DNA of 10,239 nt. It comes from Baffinella frigidus (Eukaryota > Cryptophyceae > Cryptomonadales > Baffinellaceae). This document shows, in pieces, positions 7,501 through 10,042 of the stretch (within the stretch, counting starts at the first letter, position 1; each line of letters begins with the position of its first letter). Position numbers and translations under genes: made by a program. The notes under the pieces were generated by a model, which saw only the letters and a program-made list of their open reading frames with translations, did not search any database and was not told the origin of the DNA. The stretch is from NCBI GenBank assembly GCA_026770585.1, contig MU647802.1:26223-36461 (forward strand). Direction: 5' to 3'.

Positions 7501-10033
7501 TGCAGGTCTGGAGTGACGTGTCCGGGAACAGCAGGGGCGGCCAGGCCGTCTCGCTCTCCGCACCGGCCCGCGAGCTTTCTGCTTCTGGCAACTACTACAG
7601 TTGGGATACCACATTTGCCTTGACGGCAGACGGAGATGCGTGGTTCTCCTTCTCGTATCGGTTTGTGGCTGGTGCCAATAATTACTTCGACCTCCGGGTT
7701 GGCGACACGACCGAGAGGGTTGTTTTGGATCAGTCCCGGGCGGTTGACGAGGGGAACGGCTGCCTGCTGCATTCGGTCATGGACCTCGTGAAGTTGCCGC
7801 GGGCGGCGTACAGCACTGGCTCTCTCAAGGTGCAGATCGTCAACTGGAATGTTCGGTACCTTGGGTCTGTAGGAGCTTGCAGCGGTAGGTCTGCGATGGC
7901 AAAGGTCGTGCAGTACTCGGCTGGGGACAGCAGCGCGTCCGCGGTCGTGTCCAGCGGGCACACATCCAGCGTCACGTCCGTCACAGGTTGCGAGCCCCCC
8001 TGCGGGTCACGAGCCCCCCGGGCGCCTGTTGACTAATCTGGATGTGATTGTTGACGTATGTTCGGTTTTCCCCGTGTTAAGAGTGCAAAGATGAGGTACC
8101 GCCCTAGACCCTGAACCCTGAACCCTGAACCCTAAACCCTAAACCCTAAACCCTAAACCATAAACCCCAAACCCGAAACGCTAGGTGGCGCGCGGGACAT
8201 CCTCCGGCTGGCGCGTCTCCCCGCAACGTTCACCATCTGCTCTGTGAGCCGCTACGAGAACGCCACGCACTCGGACAACACCGTGCTGGGCGCGCTGGCC
8301 CCGGGGGCTAGTTGGTACCACGGGCACTCCGCAGGAACCGCGGGGGTGTTTGCGTACTCGTCTGCTGCGCAGGTTTTGATGGCCCCTTCCTGAACCGAGA
8401 GTTGACTAGATAACTGCAACGTCACTGATGCGGTTCGAACGTGACAAGGAATACGACGTGCATTCAGAATTCTCGCGACACTCAGCTTGATGCCCTCAAC
8501 CCAGAACCCTGAACCCTACATCGTAACCCCTGAACCCCGAACCCTAAACAACGCAGGGATCGGCAGCGGTGTCGCTGCCGCCAACCGACTGGCTGGTCAT
8601 GTGCGGCCAGAACGCCGGAGAGGTCTGTTACCTCTCCCAAACCCCCTCAACCCTTAGGCCCCAAACCCTAAACCCCAAACCCTACACCTTACACCCTACA
8701 CCCTACACCCTACACCCTACACCCTACACCCTGAACCCTGAACCCCGAAGCCTGAACTCTTAGGCACCTAGAGAGATCTTTATACCCTGACCTCTGCAAC
8801 TCTGAATTCCTGGGCCTAACTGCTGGACCTAAACCACTAACCCCCAGCCGTATGCCGTACACCTGGCATGCCCCCCCCTACACGCACCTCGGGAATGCTG
8901 CTTTCGCTAGGCCTTCTCGGTTTCGTCATTGAACTGGTACGAAACCTGACCGTGCTGCTGGCATAGGCTTTTGACCTTTTTGGGTTGCAGGAGTTTGTGT
9001 AGATTCTGGGTGTAGACCCGGTACCTTGCGAACGCAGAGCCACCCCTCTCTTTCTCAGTTTCGTTGGCCCATCACCCGTGTACACCACCTGTACCTGCAC
9101 GGTTTGGCGCTTGCCGCTAACATCTCTTCCCCCCCCCGCCCCTCTCCTTCTCTCTCTTTCCCTCCTATGAATCCTATCATTCAAGATCTCTCCCTCTCGT
9201 GCAGGGGTTGGTGCTCGCCAACGGCGTTCCGGCCGGATACGGTGCCTCAGGCCTAGGCGACCTCAGCCTTGTCGTCAACAACCCTCTCTCCTGGACTACC
9301 CCCGGTGGCACCAAGCTCCAACCCTGAGAACAAGACCCTGGATTCTGAGCCCTGCACCCTGAATCCTGAACCCTGAACCCTGAATCCTGGACCCTAAACC
9401 CTGAATCCTGAACCCTCAACCCTGAATCCTGAACCTTCAACCATGAACCTTAAACCCTGAACCCTGAAGCCCAGGCCCAGCACCCTGAAACCTAAGCCCT
9501 ACACCTTGAACCCTAAGCCCTAAACCGTAAACCCTGCACCCTACACCCTAAACCCGCAACGTTGCCACTAGGCATCTGAACTATTGTGATCTTTGGGTTG
9601 CGGTCTGCTTGAAGGCGCCCTCTTCAAGCCACCCCCTCTCCACCATTTTTTTTCAACCATTTTTTGTTCGCAGCAACCCTGCAGGACCTCTGTCGTGGCA
9701 TCCTTGCTACTGAACTTCCCTGGCGCGCCTTTCGAGACCCTCCTCGGGCCTGATATGGGCCGTCACGTGACCAACTTTCAAACGATTTTTTTATATCTTT
9801 TTGTTGATCGTGTCCAATATTAATCTTTTTCACTGAGAAGATGGTTGGTCGTGTCCAATTTCGATAATAAACGTGCCAATTTTGAAAAACATTGTCTCAA
9901 AGTTGGTCGCGTGACGGCCCATATCAGGCCTAAGGAGGGTCTCTCAGTAGTGCTTTACACCCAGAACCCTGACCCTAAACCCTAAACCGCAGACGCCGAT
10001 TCCTTTGTGGGCTCTGCATGGTCCGTTTCCGAG
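116..10033 (+). CDS. Multi-exon gene for a TSP1-EGF-cysteine-rich-jelly-roll surface/secreted protein (partial at both ends)
   Basis: Exons: 116-198, 852-966, 1254-1323, 1727-1776, 1873-2134, 2878-2939, 3210-3267, 3502-3548, 4420-4493, 4966-4990, 5783-5854, 6438-6491, 7506-7986, 8185-8372, 8557-8622, 9205-9304, 9993-10033. They sum to 1848 nt, an uninterrupted frame of 616 codons, and every internal splice phase agrees, which strongly supports the model. Seen in the sequence: half a TSP1 (residues 1-32), a full TSP1 (33-91), two EGF-like domains (98-133 and 137-178), a GCC2_GCC3/TNFR-like region (about 179-245), a CDSVC module (about 250-303) and a jelly-roll-like region (about 307-616 and beyond). 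These families act outside the cell in adhesion and glycan or protein binding, so a secretory or cell-surface role is inferred. Start, signal peptide, any membrane anchor and stop lie outside. No named orthologue is recognised. Splice sites are predictions without transcript support. Confidence 0.82.
133..410 (+). repeat. Degenerate tandem copies of the exon 1 / intron 1 boundary
   Basis: The segment from about 136 to 245 (last two thirds of exon 1 plus the first 45 bases of intron 1) is repeated at about 300-410 with many substitutions. Shared anchors are GCCCGTCTCGCCC / GCCCCGTCTCGCCC, CCGTGCGAG, and CTCTCCGAAGTGGGC / CTCTCCGAAATGGGC followed by TGTAATGT. Shorter copies of the junction (CCGTATGAGAGGTAACATCC and CCGTGAGAGATAAATTTCAA) lie between. 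The second copy has lost the donor GT (GAGAAATA), so it should not be spliced there. Confidence 0.75.
513..544 (+). pseudogene. Decayed copy 1 of the exon 2 start, broken by a telomere-like tract
   Basis: Matches 846-877 closely (GTGTCGGGCTGCACGTTCAA versus GTGGCGGGGTGCACCTTCGA) and would encode VSGCTFKW. The acceptor is lost (GCATCG instead of GCAGCG). Similarity stops just after TGG, where a CCCTAAA array starts. Beyond that array, TGCTCCGCGACCTGC at 617-631 could encode CSATC, matching the CSTTC motif of exon 2, so the copy may have been split by the array. Confidence 0.65.
545..605 (+). repeat. CCCTAAA telomere-like tract
   Basis: Mostly exact CCCTAAA units with one CCCCAAA. It lies between the two halves of the broken exon 2 copy. 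Confidence 0.85.
703..737 (+). pseudogene. Decayed copy 2 of the exon 2 start
   Basis: CGCAGCGTGTCGGGGTGCAC keeps the acceptor AG and would encode SVSGCTFTWTL, with a possible donor GTAGGT just after. It could act as a small alternative exon, but the rest of the TSP1 domain is missing and the tract continues as CCCTAAACGGG-type repeat. I treat it as a non-coding echo. Confidence 0.6.
756..844 (+). repeat. Telomere-like units mixed with CGGGTTTTCA / CGGGCAAA
   Basis: CCCTAAAC units alternate with GGGTTTTCAA and GGGCAAA in short tandem blocks (GTTTTCAACCCTAA, GTTTTCAGCCCTAA, ACGGGCAAACCCTAA twice), leading to the exon 2 acceptor. Confidence 0.75.
852..966 (+). CDS. Exon 2: TSP1 domain, N-terminal two thirds
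   Basis: Begins after GTGCAG and completes codon 28 (AG+C, Ser); ends at ATG before donor GTACGT. It encodes EWKEGPWGACSTTCGSG and then ARLVTC. These are the TSP1 hallmarks: tryptophans 36 and 41, the CSTTCG motif (residues 44-49) and Arg55 before Cys59. CxxS/TCG is the known acceptor pattern for protein O-fucosyltransferase 2, an enzyme present in apicomplexans. The Trp spacing does not give a WxxW C-mannosylation site. The first 30 or so bases have two close copies upstream in intron 1. Confidence 0.9.
976..1110 (+). repeat. CCCGGAA heptamer array changing to CCCGGAAA octamer
   Basis: Intron 2 begins with mixed CCCGAAA/CCCGGGA units. It becomes a homogeneous CCCGGAA heptamer array from about 1030, then from about 1078 shifts to an 8-base CCCGGAAA period. 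The sharp period change points to slippage-type expansion inside the array. Confidence 0.85.
1199..1243 (+). repeat. Short CCCTAAA tract
   Basis: Five or six CCCTAAA-like units with CCCCAAA and a TAG interruption, just before the exon 3 acceptor. The 90 bases before it (1111-1198) hold nothing I recognise. Confidence 0.8.
1254..1323 (+). CDS. Exon 3: end of TSP1 domain
   Basis: Runs from a TGCAG acceptor to CAG before donor GTTCCA, leaving phase 1. It encodes VSVGQC and SSEACTSAA, supplying TSP1 cysteines 72 and 85. The sixth TSP1 cysteine (91) comes from exon 4. Intron 2 (967-1253) is nearly filled with CCCGGAA-type repeat. Confidence 0.85.
1324..1530 (+). repeat. Tandem duplication of the start of intron 3 with GTTGAC motifs
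   Basis: The intron opening (AGGTTCCAGCTTTGCCTCAC, then CGGATTGACTGATC, then AAGTTGACGA) recurs about 132 bases later (AGGTTGTAGCTCTGCCTCAC, then CGGTTGGCTGACTA, then AAGTTGACTT). The copy keeps a GT after AG, so it carries a duplicated potential donor. Similar paired GTTGAC motifs occur in introns 7 and 13. The rest of the intron up to 1610 shows no recognisable feature. Confidence 0.7.
1612..1722 (+). repeat. Mixed CCCCAAA/CCCTAAA tract before exon 4
   Basis: Begins as CCCCAAA, changes to CCCTAAA/CCTTAAA around 1650-1690, and ends in CCCCAAACCCGAACCCG at the acceptor. Confidence 0.85.
1727..1776 (+). CDS. Exon 4: TSP1/EGF linker and first two EGF cysteines
   Basis: A 50 nt exon between GTCAG and donor GTACGC. 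It completes Gly90, then reads CSDKIVNECAAGSHTC. Cys91 closes the TSP1 domain and Cys99 and Cys106 open EGF domain 1. The calcium-binding Asp normally four residues before the first EGF cysteine is replaced by Ile95, so this EGF lacks one usual calcium ligand. Confidence 0.85.
1787..1870 (+). repeat. CCCTGAA tract filling intron 4
   Basis: Intron 4 is only 96 nt and is almost entirely CCCTAAA/CCCTGAA units between donor GTACGC and acceptor CCCAG, so here the telomere-like repeat essentially is the intron. Confidence 0.85.
1873..2134 (+). CDS. Exon 5: rest of EGF domain 1, calcium-binding EGF domain 2, start of cysteine-rich region
   Basis: At 262 nt this is the second-largest exon, and it starts after CCCAG. 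EGF1 continues with CTDEVNGYTCAC and NPGFLGSGYLC, completing six cysteines. EGF2 opens with DADEC, the calcium-binding signature, then CVNLVGSYRCDC. Both EGFs fit C-x-[DN]-x4-[FY]-x-C, the known beta-hydroxylation pattern. ACPVGTAATS begins a GCC2_GCC3/TNFR-like unit. The exon most likely ends at CAG before GCAAAT, a GC donor with otherwise good consensus. That choice joins it in frame to exon 6 through Asp194; no GT donor nearby gives the correct phase. Confidence 0.88.
2135..2577 (+). other. Intron 5, first part: unassigned AT-richer sequence
   Basis: From the GC donor to the inverted-repeat element at 2579. An open frame runs across 2187-2645, but it crosses into the element, has no recognisable domain and does not fit the gene's phase, so it is not called. 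GAAGCCTC recurs at about 2170 and 2230 (GAAGCCCTC at 2261) with related TTTATA...GATT sequence between, suggesting an old short tandem duplication. Confidence 0.6.
2579..2734 (-). mobile_element. Non-autonomous inverted-repeat element, copy A
   Basis: 156 bp with ends CAGCGCACTACAAAGGGATT and, on the other strand, CAGCGGGCTACGAAGGGATT (17 of 20 identical). The interior shares CTACGGTAGGC, AGGG.AAATAGGG and GTGGCTCAGCCA with the other copies. It is in the opposite orientation to copy B. No coding capacity, so MITE-like. Target-site duplication is unclear. Confidence 0.75.
2802..2870 (+). repeat. CCCCAAA/CCCAAAA-type tract before exon 6
   Basis: Degenerate units (CCCCACA, CCCCAAA, CCCAAAA, CCCTACA) up to the exon 6 acceptor. 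Confidence 0.75.
2878..2939 (+). CDS. Exon 6: GCC2_GCC3/TNFR-like cysteine-rich segment
   Basis: Starts after ACCAG and ends before donor GTCAAC. Encodes CSICAANFFGSPTDACQPCP (residues 195-214), with the C-x2-C...C-x2-CP spacing of ephrin-receptor-like repeats. Ending at the CCG codon makes exon 7 continue with VGATS, giving the expected CPVGATS motif. Reading on instead meets a stop codon 15 bases later. A decayed copy of this exon lies in the following intron. Confidence 0.8.
2959..3002 (-). repeat. Inverted telomere-like tract (TTCGGGG/TTCAGGG/TCTAGGG)
   Basis: Here the G-rich strand is the coding strand, unlike most tracts in the window. It lies between exon 6 and the decayed exon 6 copy. 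Confidence 0.8.
3005..3064 (+). pseudogene. Decayed copy of exon 6
   Basis: CGCGGGCACTTCTTTGGCAG and ACGCCTGCCAGCCCTGCC match CGCGGCAAACTTCTTCGGCA and ACGCCTGCCAGCCCTGCC of exon 6. A 10 bp insertion (around GCCTCTAGCCCG) breaks the reading frame. The first third of the exon (CSIC) and the acceptor are absent. Confidence 0.75.
3076..3207 (+). repeat. Degenerate CCCTAAA/CCCTGAA/CACTGAA tract before exon 7
   Basis: Variable heptamers with unrelated bases between (TAGTTACCATGCATTCAT), ending in CCCGAAA units at the acceptor. Confidence 0.8.
3210..3267 (+). CDS. Exon 7: cysteine-rich segment, second repeat
   Basis: 58 nt between ACCAG and donor GTAACC. Encodes VGATSATGSTLASNCVCGL (residues 215-233), continuing the CP-x-G-x2-S pattern and ending in a CVC pair. 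Phase 1 at the end matches exon 8, giving CVCGLGFTGN across the junction, a typical turn of this family. Confidence 0.8.
3296..3340 (+). repeat. Paired GTTGAC motif element in intron 7
   Basis: CTCTGGTTGACTTTTG ... AAAGTTGACACATGCC, with 27 bases between the two GTTGAC cores. It aligns with the element after the exon 3 donor (CTCGGATTGACTGATCG ... AAAGTTGACGAATTTGCC). Its position 30-60 bases downstream of the donor is similar. Confidence 0.5.
3448..3497 (+). repeat. CCCCAAA tract before exon 8
   Basis: A few CCCCAAA/CCCCAAC units merging into the C-rich acceptor tract. Confidence 0.75.
3502..3548 (+). CDS. Exon 8: end of cysteine-rich region
   Basis: 47 nt after a C-rich CTCAG acceptor, ending before donor GTATTC. 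It encodes FTGNIATTSDTCAIE (residues 235-249). Cys246 is the last cysteine of the GCC2/TNFR-like region; the exon ends in phase 0. The reading continues through the donor for some codons before a stop, so a retained-intron form would be truncated. Confidence 0.75.
3549..3769 (+). other. Intron 8, first part: AT-rich, two small hairpins
   Basis: No telomere-like tract here. Two short inverted repeats lie side by side: GAAAATGA/TCATTTTC at 3665-3690 and ATGAAATCC/GGATTTCAT at 3695-3721. They may be remnants of an element. Nothing coding is seen. Confidence 0.5.
3770..3947 (+). mobile_element. Non-autonomous inverted-repeat element, copy B
   Basis: The best-preserved copy: ends CCACACAGCGGGCTACGAAG and, on the other strand, CCATACAGCGGGCTACGAAG. 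Internal landmarks are TGGCTGAGCTACC, TTTCGGTCAGGATATCC, GTCCCTATGGTCTTGCCTACC and TTCATTCACGAAAT. About 178 bp, no coding capacity. The ends are not the TA-flanked type with certainty; no clear target duplication is seen. Confidence 0.82.
3948..4419 (+). other. Intron 8, last part: no recognised feature
   Basis: Contains short self-similar phrases (ATGAAATC, ATTTCGGGC, CGGATTCGGGG) and a CAGCTAATCTGACC stretch about 80 bases before the acceptor that could serve as a branch region. No gene, RNA or repeat family is recognised. Confidence 0.5.
4420..4493 (+). CDS. Exon 9: start of CDSVC module
   Basis: 74 nt after GTGCAG, ending before donor GTACCC. Encodes SSWTLRGSPGLSCDSVCGS and then VGKT. 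The W-x2-RG-x-PG-x-SC-x2-VC pattern resembles a small cysteine module that I recall from secreted proteins of unicellular algae, but I cannot name a Pfam family with certainty. It ends in phase 2. The exon end and donor are echoed several times in the next intron. Confidence 0.75.
4497..4800 (+). repeat. Telomere-like tract with repeated exon 9 edge copies
   Basis: CCCTAAA, then a homogeneous CCCTCAA array at 4556-4602, then CCCTGAA and CCCCAAA variants. Embedded at about 4542, 4603 and 4671 are short phrases beginning TAGACGGAAAAACGTACCC, TAGTCGGGAATCTATACCC and TAGTCGTAGAAACTC. They resemble the exon 9 end plus donor (GTCGGCAAAACGTACCC), increasingly degraded with distance. Confidence 0.75.
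4818..4945 (+). repeat. Imperfect short tandem repeat before exon 10
   Basis: CCCACAGGGTTTAGGATTGCC...CTGCAATC at about 4820 is repeated at about 4855 as TCCACAGGGTATACGATTTC...TTGCAATC. A weaker third copy is GGGCTTAGGGATTAGGAC. Confidence 0.5.
4966..4990 (+). CDS. Exon 10: 25 nt exon of the CDSVC module
   Basis: This small exon lies between GGCAG and donor GTCGAC. It completes Thr274 and encodes CVPGLLDQ (275-282). Without it, exons 9 and 11 are out of phase. With it the module reads VGKTCVPGLLDQVEAVSQ in one frame and gains the expected cysteine after KT. It was chosen on phase and cysteine pattern alone. Confidence 0.6.
5089..5408 (+). mobile_element. 320 bp foldback element with very long inverted repeats
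   Basis: Left arm begins TATCCGGGGAAACCT and runs to GGATGTGGTCTCA at about 5233. The right arm, read on the other strand from 5408, gives TATCCGGGGAAACCT, CTTTCATTTT, TTGAGATTTCA, AAGGGCTTGG and GGATGTGGTCTCA in the same order. Arms of roughly 110-145 bp flank a loop of about 65 bp that has its own GCCCCTCCGATGGGGC palindrome. No transposase. The two arms have diverged by substitutions and short indels, so it is not recent. Confidence 0.85.
5437..5781 (+). repeat. Large CCCGAAA array before exon 11
   Basis: Degenerate CCCTACA/CCCGAA units lead into CCCGGAA and then a near-perfect CCCGAAA array of about 19 units (about 5632-5766) with a single CCCGGAA. Long frames on either strand through this region are only repeat translations. 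Confidence 0.9.
5783..5854 (+). CDS. Exon 11: end of CDSVC module
   Basis: 72 nt, phase 0 at both ends, after ACCAG and before the strong donor GTAAGG. Encodes VEAVSQASMRAIFDLEGEVC followed by ALPV (residues 283-306). Cys302 probably pairs within the module opened by exon 9. It follows directly on a long CCCGAAA array. The 3' end with its donor has two imperfect copies just downstream. Confidence 0.8.
5834..6012 (+). repeat. Two downstream copies of the exon 11 / intron 11 boundary
   Basis: The exon end plus donor GGTGTGCGCCCTCCCTGTCG|TAAGGTTTGGG recurs at about 5918 (GGCATGTGACCTCGCTGCTT|TAGGG...GTTTGG) and about 5980 (GGTATGTGGCCTCACTGCTG|TAAGGTTTGG). The third copy is closest and retains a GTAAGG donor-like sequence at 5999-6004. 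The first two are separated by inverted telomere-like units (GGGTTTAGGGTTTAGG). Confidence 0.78.
6013..6295 (+). other. Intron 11, middle: no recognised feature
   Basis: A frame of under 80 codons crosses 5942-6178, but it overlaps the repeat copies above and has no recognisable domain. TTTCGAACCCCCGGGGG at 6244-6260 contains a small palindrome; it resembles a tRNA B box only weakly and no A box or cloverleaf was found. GGTTGACTGAT at 6264 matches the motif seen in other introns. Confidence 0.45.
6296..6427 (+). repeat. Cluster of G/C hairpin repeats just before the exon 12 acceptor
   Basis: GGGGGCAAC (6296-6304) pairs with GTTGCCCCC (6340-6348), and inside it ACCCCGA (6313-6319) pairs with TCGGGGT (6328-6334). 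Then come GGGGGTAACACTTACCCCC (6355-6373), GAGTAACGCTTACCCC (6384-6399) and GGGTAACGCTTCCCCC (6411-6426), a tandem series of roughly 27-30 bp units each centred on a GTAACnCTTAC inverted repeat. Confidence 0.8.
6438..6491 (+). CDS. Exon 12: start of jelly-roll (LamG-like) region
   Basis: 54 nt, phase 0 at both ends. Encodes GTGLYAHYRASSFDDITK (307-324), the kind of strand that opens LamG/concanavalin A-like domains, and joins exon 13 to read ITKVWSDVSGN. The donor GTCGCC is weak in consensus. The acceptor lies about 10 nt after a block of small hairpin repeats. Confidence 0.7.
6503..6690 (-). repeat. Inverted telomere-like units and GTTCACG repeat
   Basis: TTCAGGGTTTGGGGTTTATGGG at 6526-6547 is telomere-like with the G-rich strand on top. 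Further on, GGTTCACGGTTCACGGTTCACG and later TTTCACGGTTTATGGTTTACGG form a separate 7-base family (GGTTCAC/GGTTTAC) on the same strand. Confidence 0.7.
6691..6873 (+). other. Intron 12, unassigned block
   Basis: Contains a minus-strand frame of 65 codons (6666-6863) whose composition is more protein-like than the repeat translations (several charged and hydrophobic stretches). I recognise no domain. It could be a remnant of an inserted element or chance. Confidence 0.35.
6874..7016 (-). mobile_element. Inverted-repeat element, degraded copy C
   Basis: The right end CCCCTTCGTAGCTCGCTGTG is well kept. The left end is weak (AAAGCGACTTTGTTAATAACCC). The interior has CTACGGTAGGCAA, AGGGACACAGG and ACTCGGTC in the order found in the reverse of copy B. 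Confidence 0.65.
7017..7241 (+). other. Intron 12, unassigned block between element copies
   Basis: Nothing coding. GAGACCTTTCCTGATGAGT and GAGACCTTTCCATG form a short direct duplication at 7209-7241. The rest is unremarkable. Confidence 0.45.
7242..7394 (+). mobile_element. Inverted-repeat element, degraded copy D
   Basis: Same orientation as copy B: GCTTCGAAGGGA, TGGTAGCTGGGCCACCGAG, GGTTAGGACATCCGTAGGA, CCCTATGTCCTCACGGATGG, CCTACCGT and GTTATTCACAAAATCCCTGC follow B in order. The right terminus is decayed (GCGTAGTCCATAA). Confidence 0.65.
7447..7495 (+). repeat. Short CCCAAAA/CCCTGAA tract before exon 13
   Basis: A few degenerate heptamers between CCAAAACCC and CCTAAACCCTAC, just upstream of the acceptor. 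Confidence 0.7.
7506..7986 (+). CDS. Exon 13: largest exon, beta-rich segment of the jelly-roll region
   Basis: 481 nt after TTGCAG, ending in phase 1 before donor GTTGCG. It encodes residues 325-484. The start VWSDVSGNSRGGQ fits the W-x-D-x-SGN-x-R turn of LamG-like domains. The middle is rich in alternating hydrophobic residues (AWFSFSYRFV, NNYFDLRVGD, LKVQIVNWNVRYLGS), suggesting beta-strands, with two cysteines (C407, C445). The end (VVQYSAGDSSASAV) resembles the strand that usually follows the opening turn much sooner. About 110 residues may thus be an insert or a second beta-sandwich. No specific family is recognised for the middle part. Confidence 0.85.
8028..8055 (+). repeat. Paired GTTGAC motif in intron 13
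   Basis: GTTGACTAATCTGGATGTGA then GTTGAC with 22 bases start to start, about 40 bases after the donor. Intron 14 has a single GTTGACTAGAT at 8401, about 28 bases after its donor. Confidence 0.4.
8103..8180 (+). repeat. CCCTGAA to CCCTAAA tract before exon 14
   Basis: Homogeneous CCCTGAA units followed by CCCTAAA units and then CCCCAAA/CCCGAAA, an orderly change of variant along the tract. Confidence 0.85.
8185..8372 (+). CDS. Exon 14: jelly-roll domain core
   Basis: 188 nt after GCTAG and before donor GTTTTG. Encodes residues 485-547, including LPATFTICSVSRYENATH and ASWYHGHSAGTAGVFAY. I recall the PATFTICSVSRY and W-x-HGH-x-G-x-AGV motifs as a recurring jelly-roll (concanavalin A/LamG-like) pattern in algal and alveolate secreted proteins. 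ENATH includes an NAT N-glycosylation sequon. The family name is uncertain, but the domain boundaries fit well with exons 15-17. Confidence 0.85.
8492..8550 (+). repeat. CCCTGAA-type tract before exon 15
   Basis: Degenerate units (CCCAGAA, CCCTGAA, CCCTACA, CCCCGAA, CCCTAAA) between 8492 and the acceptor. Confidence 0.75.
8557..8622 (+). CDS. Exon 15: jelly-roll domain, DWLVMCGQNAG strand
   Basis: 66 nt, phase 0 at both ends, between ACGCAG and donor GTCTGT. Encodes GSAAVSLPPTDWLVMCGQNA and then GE (548-569). The DW-x-VMCG-x-N motif directly follows the HGH region in this domain type; Cys563 may pair with Cys503 of exon 14. Confidence 0.83.
8637..8763 (+). repeat. CCCTACA heptamer array in intron 15
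   Basis: Begins with CCCTAAA/CCCCAAA and becomes a homogeneous CCCTACA array at about 8689-8732 before reverting to CCCTGAA. Confidence 0.85.
8764..9120 (+). other. Intron 15, middle: no gene seen
   Basis: Unique-looking sequence with one hairpin, GGTTTCGT/ACGAAACC at 8919-8946. Open frames here (for example minus strand 8837-9184) are short, low in recognisable features and compositionally biased. Confidence 0.5.
9125..9204 (+). promoter_or_regulatory. Polypyrimidine tract and 3' splice site of intron 15
   Basis: A run of about 45 C/T bases (9125-9169) with a CTCTCCTTCTCTCTC core, then a second pyrimidine stretch before CGTGCAG. Most other acceptors in the gene use the C-rich telomere-like repeat in this position. 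Confidence 0.65.
9205..9304 (+). CDS. Exon 16: jelly-roll domain, LANG strand
   Basis: 100 nt after a long polypyrimidine tract and CGTGCAG; ends in phase 1 before donor GTGGCA. Encodes GLVLANGVPAGYGASGLGDL and then SLVVNNPLSWTTP (570-602). V-x-ANG-x-x-x-G followed by an L-x-VN strand is the normal continuation after the MCGQNAG strand, which supports direct joining to exon 15. Confidence 0.83.
9318..9557 (+). repeat. CCCTGAA/TCCTGAA tract in intron 16
   Basis: A long degenerate tract in which CCCTGAA and TCCTGAA dominate to about 9470, passing to CCCTAAA/CCCTACA by 9557. Confidence 0.85.
9558..9733 (+). other. Intron 16, middle: no gene called
   Basis: Contains a small hairpin CTTGAAG/CTTCAAG (9608-9628) and a T-rich stretch. 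A CTGCAG at about 9679-9684 followed by an open frame was considered as an extra exon and rejected. Confidence 0.45.
9734..9943 (+). mobile_element. 210 bp MITE-like element with about 45 bp terminal inverted repeats
   Basis: Left end GAGACCCTCCTCGGGCCTGA continues TATGGGCCGTCACGTGACC and AACTTT. The right end on the other strand reads GAGACCCTCCTTAGGCCTGA, then TATGGGCCGTCACGCGACC and AACTTT, three mismatches in about 45. The interior is AT-rich with a repeated GGTTGGTCGTGTCCAAT / GTTGATCGTGTCCAAT phrase and no coding capacity. Clear flanking target duplication was not found. Confidence 0.88.
9957..9988 (+). repeat. Short CCCTAAA tract before exon 17
   Basis: CCCAGAA, CCCTGA and two CCCTAAA units between the MITE-like element and the acceptor. 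Confidence 0.75.
9993..10033 (+). CDS. Exon 17: late jelly-roll strand
   Basis: 41 nt after CCGCAG and before GTGACG. It completes Asp603 and encodes ADSFVGSAWSVSEV (603-616), resembling the final S-D-(F/W)-x-V-x-EV strand of the same domain. Phase 0 at the end. The gene continues beyond the window. Confidence 0.72.
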
Positions 10034-10042
10034 GTGACGCTA

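Noticed and set aside
7482-7984. Minus-strand frames of 159 and 84 codons
   Set aside because: Shadow frames opposite the well-supported exon 13.
9676-9760. Additional exon after CTGCAG in intron 16
   Set aside because: Exons 16 and 17 already join in phase with the expected domain sequence, and the candidate runs into the inverted repeat of the 9734-9943 element.
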